A DNA stretch of 64,000 nt from Membranipora membranacea (taxonomy: Eukaryota > Bryozoa > Gymnolaemata > Cheilostomatida > Membraniporidae). The translations under genes and the position numbers were made by a program. The stretch is from the NCBI GenBank assembly GCA_914767715.1, contig OU612068.1, positions 22,570,001-22,634,000 on the forward strand. Reading direction: 5' to 3'. The notes under the pieces are model-generated. The model did no database searches. It saw nothing but the letters and a program-made list of their open reading frames with translations, and was not told the origin of the DNA. Positions 47,501 to 59,048 of the stretch are shown here, in pieces; the stretch's first letter is position 1, and each line of letters starts with the position of its first letter.

Positions 47501-50500
47501 CAGAACTAGACTTTGTACTGTTATGGCACATACTGCCACTTCAAACTCAGTGAACTCAGGTCCACCATCTCAAAAATGTCACAAATTTAGTCAGACAGAC
47601 CATGAGTTGGACCCTTATAACTTGTTCGTATGTTCAGAACCTTGAAATTTTGTCTAGAAAACCTTTTCAATGTAGAGACTGCACAGCTTTTGTTATGATG
47701 AGCAGAGTTATTATAGGATAAGAAAGAATTCTCTGGATTGGTCTGCCCCCCTCATTAACCACTCTGTTAACAGGGGGGTATCCTTGAACAAATATATTGG
47801 TAGGGCTTTGCACCAGCTGAGTTGATCTCTATAGTCACTACTGTTGTATATATGCCAAAATTGGTAGGGCTCGGCCCAACCAGCTCTCATTGACGATACC
47901 CCCCTGTCTGTTAATAGAAATTAAAAGCTTTTGTTCCACAGACAAACAAAAAGAACACTTTTCGCCATTATCATAGAGGAATATTAATAGAGTTGAAATG
48001 TATACTCATTCACTAAATGGTGGATAAAATATATATTTGCTCCCGGTGGGAAGGGGAGGGTACAATGTATCAACTTTATTACTCATCAAAACTCCGGCGA
48101 GCGCATAAGATCATATTTACAGTATTATGGGAAATGCACAAGGTTGATAATGCAAGGTATACAATCTTTGAATATATGATACATTGATGCATGTACATAG
48201 GTTAAAATGTGTACTTTAAATAATGGTGAAAAAATATTGAATAATATTAAAAATTACAAAAATCTCTGAAAATGTGACTAGATCCATTGCACATGACCCT
48301 GGCGAGGTTAATTAAATATATTATTTTTTTAGTATTTCATGGAATTAGTCACATCGTACGCCTCAGCTAGACGTATTACAATGCCACACGGTGTCTCGTA
48401 ATCTCAATGTTTCTTTTCTCTATTTTAGGTCAGGCTTTCAGCGCATGTGCTCTGTTTATACTTGGACTTAGCATTGTTGGAAAGTTCAAGAAATCGATGC
48501 GCCCTATTCTTATGGGCAGTGGACTCCTTATTTTTGTAAAACTGTAAGTTTGCAATGACAAAGTCCAACTCTGATAACCAAAGATAAAGTTGTGTACTCT
48601 TTGTATCTTGGTACCAATGTGCACAACCATGAGTTCCTGTTGTGGCCATCCACATGCTTGACAATGTTTGCTCAACCTATAGGTTAATTTTGATCGAGTT
48701 GAAACTCTGTTGCTCATTGGATCAAACAACCTTGGACTATATATCTTTTTGAATTACTGAATGTGCATTAGATGGAAATGACCGACATCAGAGCATGTAT
48801 TTATCTGTTTTATACTCACATTGGGGATTTCTCAGTAACAGTGCTGCTGACTTGAGGCAGCATGTTCACTGCGGGCAGCAACATTATCATAAGAAGTTTT
48901 GTGCTTGCACGTGATATGCCTAGTGAGTATATTGATGCCTTGCGTCAACTTAAAGTCTTAAATGTCAGACAATTAATCCATATTTATAACTGCACCAGCA
49001 CATATATTTTATATTATTTATTACGTATATTTACAATAATTGCAGACTATTGTTGCCGATGATCACTGTTGGAATGACAAAAGCTCTCGGATGTGGGACA
49101 TCTAAGAACTCGACAGCACAGTATTCCATGTTTGCCTTCCTGTACGGTACATTCCCGACAGCGCCCAGTGTATTCCTCTACGCCTCACAGTATGGTGTCG
49201 GTATGGACCTGGTAAGAAAAGTTATCCCACTTTTCACTGTTACAGATAAAGTCAGGGCCAGACAGAGACTATAGATAATCCATAGTCTCTGGTCAGGCAA
49301 TGGCTTATATTATAGTCTAAAGTAGCCAGATAATAGCCAGATGAAATTTTCTTCCACAAAATTATTTGATCAGACAACTTCTACAAATTTTTGGGAGGCT
49401 CACTAAACCTTTAAGTGATATTTTGGCGACTGGAAGTAACTTTCTGGAAGCAAAACGCATGACGTTAATGCCACAAACACCATAACAATCATTATGGCCC
49501 TCCTAGATAGATAGCCGGCCATCCGAAGTCAGGACTGGTGCCAATTTTTTTCTGTCACTTGAAAGAATTGACAGCCGGTGTACGTCATCACTCATCACTC
49601 AAATTTATTACAAACTTATAGACCCGGTCTTGCTTCTAAAGCCTAATGTGAGCTGCTATACATGTGAACGATGGACACAATCTCAACGGTCATCAGCTGG
49701 TTGTTTGGAGCAAAACATATCTGTCTGTCTGTAAGATGTTGGTGTCGCAAACGATTCCTCTATGATATAAATTGCAGCTACCAACTTTACTAAATAGTTG
49801 AAGAATCAATGGAACGCATGTTCTGAATACTTTGGCCATTATATATGGTTACAAGTTTTTATTCATTATTCGTCAGTGACTCATTTCTTTTTATTTCTGT
49901 TATCCAGGTGGCCACAGCCCTGGTTCTTGGTACAGTAGCCTCAGCTCCACTCATGTTCACCTCAGCTATGATGTTCGGTATGCAGGTGTTCACTATGGAC
50001 GTAGCTGCAGTTCTTCAGCAGACAATATTTGATGTGGCAGTGGTTGCTCTCATATGCTCGGTTAGTTAGTAAGGTCAACCCAGGTCCTAGAGGGGGCGTA
50101 TCGAAAAAGAATGCATGAATAAAATGGGTTTGAGTTTTCATGAAAATACATCATCACCATCACCACTACCATCACCACCATCATCATTTTCCTCTCCAGA
50201 CTTGGCATGTATTCTTTGATAACCTTCAGTGTCACTGGCCACTGGTCGGATTTAGATCTGGTTGAATAATTAATGGACACTATATGTCATAAGCTGCTAA
50301 CCAGGCCTGTCAAAGCTAACCCATTGTAAGAAGATCAACAGACCACATGAAAACTATTTAAATCATCACTCATAATATGGGATCAAAGATCAAGCAAGAT
50401 TCAATTTCCCTGCACTCCGATTTGCCTGCATTCCAATTTCCCTGGGTTTCAGCAGCCACTGGCTCACCAGTAGAGTGGCAATGACCGGACTGCTAGCAAA

Positions 50501-53500
50501 TTGTGGATCAAACTCGTTTTAGGATATTTGTAGGACAAATAACCTTCTACTTGTTGACTTAAGATGTCACAGAGTAAGGGTGTGATAAACGCCCTTGCAA
50601 CGCCTGCTGGTCCAGGTTTAGTGATTTTGGTCATGTACACAGTTTTTCTCAATGCTTGTCAGACCAGCAAATATCAGGCCATCATAGCCACAACAGTAAT
50701 TAAATACCTTTCGTAAAACATAATTCTGTGGCAATGTTAATGATGATGCAAAACAAAAGTACGCATAAACAAATATTACTCAATGACACTCGTATCGTTT
50801 GGTTGTTGATGAAATGATGTTACCTCACCAATGCTTTTCTCTGATGAGGAAGAATTGGTTCATTGCATTTCACTGTTTACCTCATTGCTTCTTGTATATT
50901 TGACCCAAAACCAAGACTGAATGCTTGCACCTTGGATTTTGTAACCTTGTACCACTGTATGTATTTGAAATGTTAGCCGGCGGATATATATATATTTATA
51001 TATAGTGTATAGTATACTGTATACATATATGTATATATAGTTGGTATAAATAATTGCCCCATTTTGAGATCAAGTTATATGTATGTTTTTCTTTCACAGG
51101 TGGCAGTGGTGTTGCTATTCCTGGTGACTAAGCGAGGAGCTAGTATGCCTCAGATGATGGTCCTTGTAATAGCATTGCTACAGGTGAGAATGTAGTATCA
51201 GTTATTTCAGAGAAAGATGTTCTTAGCAACTTCAATCTTAGATCAGAGACCATAGACAAAACATGTTTATGTCAGAAAACCTGGAAGTTATTGGTTTTAA
51301 AATGAAAAATGGATCCTTTACCAGCAATTCCTGAACCTGTACAAAATCAATCTACTGTTTTGTTTACACCATTGCTAACATGATAATTTTGTCTTTCTTG
51401 TAGTTGTTGATAACCGTTGGCTGTATAATTGACTCATCAATGCCCCCAGTCACTGGTAATACACTGCTGTGGTGGGAATATGTCAAGGTCATATTATTCT
51501 CATACGGTATGTTGGGAGTGTCAGCCATGACAACTGTCACAGCTGTCACAATATACTGTATCAGCTGTCACAGCCTCTGCCGCGCTCTGGTGTTCAGACC
51601 CTGGTTACTCTTCTATGGCATCGGGTAGGTTATATCTACTGTTACTTTGATACTACCTTCATACTACTATTTTCATACTACAGTTTACTTTCATCATTCA
51701 TTCATTTCAACAATATTTTTTCAACTAAGAGTAAATTACGCAAGGCTTTATGGAAAGTCAGTTATCTAACTTTTTGCTGTTTTGCCGCAAAAAAAGATCA
51801 TGTGTTAGCTTATATCAGTTACAATAATTCTCATGTTTTGTCTTTGCATTGAATTCATAAGTATTAACCATATCTATATAATATGATAATATATAAATGT
51901 AAAAACAGGACAAGGCGGTTAAAGATAATAATACCTTGTGCTATGACATTACACTAGTTTTTACTTGCTTTTTGTAGATCGCCCATCCTGCTCATGTCTG
52001 TGGTGCTAATTATAGGAAGCGCCAGACTTAAACCTGATCATACCATAATGCCTTATGGCCAAGTACAGGTGTGTGTAATGTAGTACTGTTGGGAGTCTCA
52101 CAAAAGTTAACATCCTGTTACTGTTCCTGTCTTTGAATGAAGCATGACAAATTTTATGTACCTGTCTGCAAGTAATTGGTGAACTAGAAACAGTTGGTGG
52201 CAACATAATTTGGGCAGCAGCAAAGACAGCTTATGAACATGGCTCTATTTCAACATGATTTTCTTTCTGTTTGTTACCAGATGTCAGTGTTGGCAGCATT
52301 CATGCTGATTAACATTGCAGTCACAATTGTCACTTTAATCCTGCGACACAGACATGCACTAAAATCGCTAGATGACGCTGATGAGAGCAAACACGACACT
52401 TCTCAGTCTACAGATAGGACCAGTAGCTTTAACTCATACACCAGTGAAGAGAGTAATATCACTGTTGATAGTGATGGCAGCAGAAAGTGTTACGGAGCAT
52501 GTGACTCGATACAAGGCTGCTCAGGTTAGTAAATATAACCCAGGCTCGTTATCTCTGATGGTTAGCTCAATTGTTCCATTGTTTGAGTTTGATGGTAGGA
52601 AAAAGAGCAAATTTTGCTGGTTGCAATATACCGATTTCAAATAGAATAATGTCAGTATTTGGGAGACTTTTATAACATTATTAGGTTACATTATTCTCAA
52701 AGGACAACTCATATGGTTCATCCAATGAACTCCCTGAAGAGGGAGTTCAATGGTTCATCTTTGTAAGTTTGAATCAGAGAGTTCCCCCCTAATGAGCTAA
52801 ATTTGTAATATTATCTTGTTGTAATAAGGAGTTTTTCTCTCCTTATTGGAACAACTCGTCATTACATCTTTTTGCTATAGGCACAATTATACAGCCATGT
52901 TTGATTGAGATTTAATGATTGTTGATAGACCACATGATCACATGAATATACAAAATCATAAAACCATTATTGATAGATTGATTTTGTTTTTGAACTGAAA
53001 ATCCTCAAATATTTCAGATGAACTAGATGACTCCTATAAAATGAAGACATCCAATCGTCACAAGTCAAAGAAGGATGATAAACAGGGATTATTTCCAGCA
53101 TCAGCAGATATAGAAGACATTGTACCTTTCCCAAGTAGCTCAAATACCGCCATCCAAGATGAAAGAATGTGTCTACTATCTGATAAATGTACACCTGAAA
53201 AAGTCAGAAAGTAAGTGGACTCAATTGATTTTATGTACCACAGTTTTATTTCCATTCCACCACCAGTAGGCTGGCGTAAAGTGGATAGATATTAATCGTA
53301 ATTCAGAACCTGCAGCTGGATGCCTTTTTCAAATTTGATCCAATTTATAGTTGGTCATCCTCGAGCAAACCAAGCTTGAACTCGAGGACGCCTTTGGTAC
53401 TAATCATGTTGATTTTAACACACTCAAGCGGCAATGAGAAATTGAGGCTCCTGATTTTCCGGTCGTATGCTTGAAAGTATGCAGACAAAACTGCACAAAA

Positions 53501-56017
53501 ATTGATGATGAATTGACAAAAGCATATTTGTTACCTGACTCATTATTTTCATTATATTTTAGATGTAAGACATTATTAGAGAGATATGACGGAGCTAACG
53601 GAGATAATGTATATATAGAAGGTTATCAGCTGGGTAGAGTTATGGCCCTCATAGTGATACTCATCTTCTGTCAAATCACTGTAAGTTTTTTATCCATTTA
53701 TAATCCACCTGATATAGTTTGATCTACTTCTCTATTAGATAAGATAGCTACTATTGGCAACTGTACTGTTGCCAAATTACAATAGTGATGAGGAGGTAAT
53801 ATTTATATTAATCATATCATGTTGCTATTTAAAATTTGAGGTTGTTGGTTGAAAGTATTTGTTCAGATTTAGATCTGGTGATAATTGATGGACACTCTAC
53901 GTCATAAGTTGCTGACCAGGCCTGTCAAAGCTAACACATTGTTTGAAGGTCAGCAGACCACATGAAAGCTATTGTGATCATTGATCAAAACATGGGATAC
54001 TTGTAGCACAAAAATTAACTCCCAGTCCTTGACTTAGGTATCCAATATAACTATGATGTGAAAATACCGGGACTTCCTTAGCAGTATGGCTCAGGGTATT
54101 CAGATAATGAGCAATCATTCAAATTTTAACATAAGTCCTATGCAATATGGCTCAGTCGTTGCATCGATACCTCTATGCATGGCCAAATTTTGTTGTATAA
54201 GTTCAACTGTGGCAGCTCAGTTGTATTTCATTTCGGCTTTTGTCAATGTCGGCACTCGACATGCAATGCAGCATTGCCGCATAAACAAATTTCTGAGCAA
54301 ATAGAAAATTCAAGTCAATTCAAGTCAATTCAAGTCAATTCAAGTCAATTCTAGTCAATTCAAGTCAATTCAAGTCAATAAATGTATTTTTTATTTACAG
54401 GCGTTATTCTTCTATGTGTGGGCTCTGTTCTTCAGTGACATGTCCTCCACAGGGCTGTTTGTGGAGTTAGAGTTTATATATACAGTACTCAGCACTGGAC
54501 AAGGATTCTTTACTTTTGTCACATTCGGACTGGATTCAGAAGTCGTTCTCATGCCTGTCAAGAGACTGTAAGTTCTAATTTCACAATTGAACATATTGAT
54601 AGTTTTGTTCAAGCAGGGGATGTGGGAGCTCACTACCTGGTTCAACTGACTTCACCTCCATGACATTAACAAACCCAAAAAAAGGAGTTGTGTTCCTTTT
54701 TATTAGAATATCAGAGAGAAGACAATCTTGATCTATCCGGTTATTTGACCAGGAAGTGTTTTGCTTCCTATGTCGTACATCTAGCTCGCCTTACTAAAAG
54801 TGCGAGAGCGACTTGACATGTAGGCTGATGGTATCAAGCCTGGCCCTGCTCACATCCAACTCTACTGATTTAGTATTTCAGATTTTTCTAAAAAAAATTT
54901 GGATTTGTTGAACTATGAACACGTTATATATTTTAGGATTGTGCGAATAATCAGCAAGATAAAGGGGAGGAAACAAGCCACAAACCAGCCATCAGAACAA
55001 AGTCTGCTGATCTCACAACAATTCACAGACCATCATCTCAGCCATTGTATCCACTCGATAGAGAAAATTCCTGGGTATGTTTGGCTATTATAATTTATGT
55101 TTTCGTTTACTGTCATTCTGCTGCTGAGCCTACACCATGGTCTTGTTTTCCTGACTTTTTGAGGATGATTATGGTAATCGTAACTGAGATCTGATATGTG
55201 ATATTACTACCTAGAAGTTGATTGATTTGAGTTTTTCTGGCATTTCCTTCAGCAATGGATGATGCACTCACCGTAAAGGTTAGCATGCTCTGCTGTATCC
55301 CTTTCTACTGCCAATTTGGATGAGCATGAGGTTTTGGATTTGTTCTGAAATCTATCATGTCTCTTCCATTCCTCAGCAGTTAATTATATATACACATTTA
55401 ATTGAAAATTGCTATTGTTCTACAATCGTGCTAAGCATAATTTCAATGAACCAACATCAAAACTTAATTTGACTGTGCAGCGTTTTATAAGCCATCGCTA
55501 ACCTAACTTTATCAAAAGAAAACCTTTGCTTTTAGTAATTTTCTCAATGAACCGGTTGGAGATGTTCTCTTTGGTGCGTGAAGAACTATTATCTTAATTG
55601 CAACCCAGTCTCGCTTCTCATCCTTCAAACTTGTGGTGTCTGGTGGATCACAACAATTCAACATTTATTTGCTTTGTTGGGTGGGGGAGAGAGGGGAAAC
55701 CCCGTACCCAACAAAGATTGTCAAGCTAGGCTAATGATGCTGATGCTACCACTTCATGTTTTGTAAACTTTTGCTAATCATCCATGATTTAATTATTCAG
55801 GACAAAGACCGTATGTTTCAGTGGAGCAGTTTTTATAACTTGGCTCATAAATGCAGGATTAGCCTTTGATCGCACAGAAGCCCAGATGTACGCAGATCAC
55901 TTAATACTTGGTGGGGTCATCAAAACCTGCTCTAAGAGAAATATTGAGCTCCTTGACTCAAATACGCAGAAATATCAGTTCAGGAAGCCTCTTTCTGATG
56001 ACCTACGATCAGCTTAA
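44502..56017 (+). CDS. GPR155: GPR155/LYCHOS lysosomal cholesterol-sensing membrane protein, 874 aa, complete
   Basis: Sixteen coding exons join in frame: 44502-44771, 45267-45432, 45770-45908, 46125-46267, 48429-48543, 49046-49211, 49908-50060, 51100-51183, 51404-51624, 51978-52068, 52281-52524, 53018-53210, 53563-53680, 54401-54567, 54937-55074 and 55801-56017. The N-terminal half is a PIN-like (auxin-efflux-type) ten-helix transporter fold with TQSNDFALGYP at residues 134-144, a family hallmark. A seven-helix GPCR-like part follows, broken by a Ser/Lys-rich cytoplasmic loop (exons 11-12). It ends in a DEP-type domain (HCIHSIEKIPG through WLINAGLAF to LDSNTQKYQFRKPL). Human GPR155 is 870 aa. 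In mammals this lysosomal protein senses cholesterol and promotes mTORC1 signalling through GATOR1. Nothing appears truncated. It lies head-to-head with SETD1, and its introns carry several small repeats. Confidence 0.95.
46797..46830. repeat. perfect 34-bp palindrome
   Basis: ATCACAGAGTAAGGATA is followed immediately by its exact reverse complement, with no loop. It lies in the 2.2-kb fourth intron of GPR155. Confidence 0.9.
47767..47914. mobile_element. 148-bp TTAA-bounded inverted-repeat element (MITE-like)
   Basis: The left edge TTAACAGGGGGGTATCC is mirrored at the right by GATACCCCCCTGTCTGTTAA, with a 4-nt difference. Inside, TTGGTAGGGCT occurs twice in direct order. TTAA at both edges again suggests a piggyBac-type target site. 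It is intronic in GPR155. Confidence 0.55.
49263..49291. repeat. hairpin related to the palindrome at 5888-5915
   Basis: CAGAGACTAT, a 9-nt centre, then ATAGTCTCTG. The arm is identical to that of the palindrome 43 kb away. Located 52 bp after GPR155 exon 6. Confidence 0.75.
50149..50187. repeat. CAT/CAC trinucleotide microsatellite
   Basis: Imperfect (CATCAC/CACCAT)n array of about 39 bp within a GPR155 intron. Confidence 0.85.
50250..50384. repeat. dispersed repeat, copy 1 (about 135 bp)
   Basis: This aligns with 53866-54001. Shared blocks include ATTTAGATCTGGT, CCAGGCCTGTCAAAGCTAAC and CAGACCACATGAAA, with scattered substitutions and small indels. Confidence 0.75.
50982..51042. repeat. 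AT-rich simple repeat
   Basis: TA/TATG-rich run with several self-complementary segments (for example TATAGTATACTGTATA), in the intron before GPR155 exon 8. Confidence 0.7.
52727..52748. repeat. hairpin GAACTCCCT-GAAG-AGGGAGTTC
   Basis: Perfect 9-bp stem with a 4-nt loop. The arm AATGAACTCCCT also occurs alone near 43388. A second hairpin (AATAAGGAG / CTCCTTATT) follows at 52823-52847. Confidence 0.8.
53866..54001. repeat. dispersed repeat, copy 2 (about 135 bp)
   Basis: Second copy of the repeat at 50250-50384, in the same orientation, in a different GPR155 intron. No tRNA promoter or terminal inverted repeat was seen, so the class is unknown. Confidence 0.75.
54309..54379. repeat. 10-bp tandem repeat (TTCAAGTCAA)x7
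   Basis: Seven near-perfect units, one with a single substitution (TTCTAGTCAA). It ends about 20 nt before the acceptor of GPR155 exon 14, next to its polypyrimidine tract. Confidence 0.95.
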
Positions 56018-59000
56018 AGCAACCCTGAAATTTCTAACCAATACTACCTCATGTGCAACCTGGCAAGACCAATCAACTCAGAGTTTTTTTGACTTTTTGA
56101 ACTGCACATATTAAGTTTTTGTGACATGTGTCATCATTATGTGCTATAAATACTCACTAGACTAGTCATTATTATAATATGCCCAGAAGTGGAATTTACT
56201 CTGGGCTTGCCCTTTCCATCAAACAACAGTAAAAGCAAGAAAATGCATCCAAGGTCTTCAGGATTTTAGTTCATTATTTGAACTTGCGACCTTGTTCAGC
56301 TTATATTTACACTTCAGGGTTACTCTACCTATTCTTGCCTCTAGAAAGTGAGGTGAACATAATAATATATGATGACACAATAATATAGTAATCTCGAGAT
56401 TAACATTGTCCTCTTGGCAGAACAGGACATGTTTGTTTTGCTCTACAAACTGCATAATTTTGATTCAAACATTTTTTATTCCAATACTTATCAAATAATT
56501 TTAAATATATTTTGCTAGTTTGATTAATCGATTAATTTTTCGGACATGCCCGCACTCTTTGCTCCCTGCTTTGCTCTGAACTGAATTTTTTTATTATCTT
56601 TCCCTGGAGTTGTTTCACATTACAAATAGGGTGAGCAACTCCAACATCCACAAGTTTTTACGTCTGATAATTTTGCTCTGTAGCATAACTTACTGGTCTT
56701 ACCATTACTTACTGTCCTTATATCTCTATTTTCTACGTTATTCATTTTACTTTGTTGGTTCTCGCTCTCAATACTCATCAATGAATGGGTTATTACCCAA
56801 TAAAATCATTCAGACATATGCGCAGGTAGTAAAGTCTTTGTTAAAGGTGATCAGTACTATAAGGCATTGGTTTGAGGACTTGAAGGATGCCAATAGGAGT
56901 TTTGTAGGATTACATTGGCAAATGTTCTCCTGTGGTGTTAAACTGCCACAGGGTTCCAAATAGATTCGTTCACGTCAATGTACGGTCCGGAATCGAACCA
57001 ATTTAATATTTTGTTGGTTTTGCAATACATTATGTTGAGGAATGCAGATACTTGGAGAAGGAAAATATTAACTTTCAAATATTTGATTATGATTTATTCT
57101 GACATTCCTTATTCTTTCGATGGTTATTAGATTTAGAATTTTAATAGCAAATTTGAAACATGCGTTTGGACTTAGAACTTCGTCAATCGATTAACACCAA
57201 AAATGGTAGTTGATATAGGTGGCCTTCTCAAAGAGGGAAGTGAACCAGTCCCAGAAACAATGGAATTACATTACAGCTGATAAGCATAGCATGCTCATGA
57301 AGACACACTGTAACTTTCTAGTGAGTTCTGCATTTCTCATCAGCTTGATATGACAAGTTTGATTTGATATGACAATCATCAAGGAGATTTTTATATTGGC
57401 TCAAGTGCTACTACAGTGCTTCATTAGTGCTCAAGTACTACTACTAGTGTTACTATAGCTGTTTCCTTATCACCTCTTCCTCACAGTTGGATTTTAGCGC
57501 CAAGGGATGGGAATACATATCTTAGTAAGGAGTAGGACTAGTTTGTCTTTTCGTGCATTTGCTCAATAGTGAAAATTACTGAACTCTCACATTGGCTAGC
57601 TAAATTTAGTCCTAGCTAACATAGAGTCATCCCAAACTAAGTTAAATCTAGCTAATATCTACTCCTGTAGGATGGTAACAGTAAAACGGTGGGCTAAAGT
57701 TCCAACACCTCACTATCTAACCAATCTATGAAATCTATAAATGTTAGTCACGTCAACCATACCACTCAACTGTCTCCTCTGTGTCAGTGTGGTCTGTGGC
57801 TGAAGAGGAAAATGATATCACATCTAGTTCAAGTAACTGGGTGGCTAGTATAGTGACATTCATTCCATAATATCAACTGTTGATAATGGAATGCCCATAC
57901 CAGCAGCCAAAAATGTAAGCACTCAAACTATGTCACACCAAATTGTCAGCACTTACCGACAAACAACATACATATGACATAAGACATTATGATCATGGTT
58001 TCTATTTTTCTATGGATTGAAATCAATATACAGATTATAGAATTAACAATTTAGTCATTATTATAATAGAGATAATAGTAAGTGGTTATAAATACAAGTG
58101 TCATAAAGAGGTGCATCAGTGAAGGTCGCCAAAAATAAATCTTTGTTCCATTTAGGCGAGCATAGGTGTAGAGTTTGAGTAATTTCGTCTATGGGTGGTA
58201 AGTTTGGCCTGATCAGAGTAATAATTCTCAACCATCGTGATGCACTGTGTGTGGGGCCAACAGTATTCAAGTAAAAAAATGAAACATATGAAAAAAATAT
58301 ATATTCTAAATTATAATAATAAATTTACAACAATTCAATTTCAGAACCCCTTAATTTGCATCACAATTTTTAACAGGAGCATCGACACTGAATTTCAATA
58401 TCCTGCATAGTGGGAACTCATCATAACTACAGCACAAGACGAATTCAAGTATTCATCAGAATCTTTCCAAGAAATGGAAATAACGCTCACAAATAAATAT
58501 TGGATGGCATAGGAAATATCCCTCAATAGTATAAACTAGCTGTTAGGAATTTGAGCCATGTTCTTAGTCATCTATGTTAATAATACTAGAAAATAGGAGT
58601 GCAATCTACAATATAGCAGTGCAATCCTCTGTTATCTAATCAGGGGCCACATTCAGTGCTGTCCGGGCATCGCACCATACCCCCCGGAGCACTGACAGGG
58701 ACACTCAGGCTATATGGTCATAGTGTACCCAATTATACGGAGCCACCTCGAGGCATTTACAGCTACATAATACAGCTTTATCTCATCTGTAGATAAATTA
58801 GAATGCCTAGCCTAACCATAGGTCTGATTGTTTCATATCAGCTATCACAACCTCGTGGTATAAGTTTGTGTCAATCCAGTCCTGCTCTGAAGAGATATAA
58901 TACTTTGGCATTTGACCTCTAGAGCAGTCGATGGAATAGTTAGCTGAGTGTTTGACTTCCATTGGGTAGAAGAGTAGAGTCATAGTGAGCCATTGCCTGC

Positions 59001-59048
59001 TCACGATTGATTGAGCGATTGTTGTAGTCTGGGATTTATTAAGTAAGA
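56018..59048. other. convergent intergenic region; no gene seen
   Basis: This contains the GPR155 3'UTR, and any WIPF 3'UTR. It has only short AT-rich frames without support, a small palindromic piece (ATATCAACTGTTGATAAT near 57870) and 'ctagcta' motifs near 57597-57655. A minus-strand AATAAA at 59035-59040 is only about 9 nt after the WIPF stop and may not be the real site. Confidence 0.45.
56799..56804 (+). terminator. candidate GPR155 polyadenylation signal
   Basis: AATAAA about 780 nt after the GPR155 stop. No earlier exact AATAAA was found on this strand in the 3' region. Confidence 0.35.

Noticed and set aside
56970-57010. tRNA or SINE on the minus strand, from a B-box-like GGTTCGATTCC
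   Set aside because: No A box at the right distance and no T-arm pairing.
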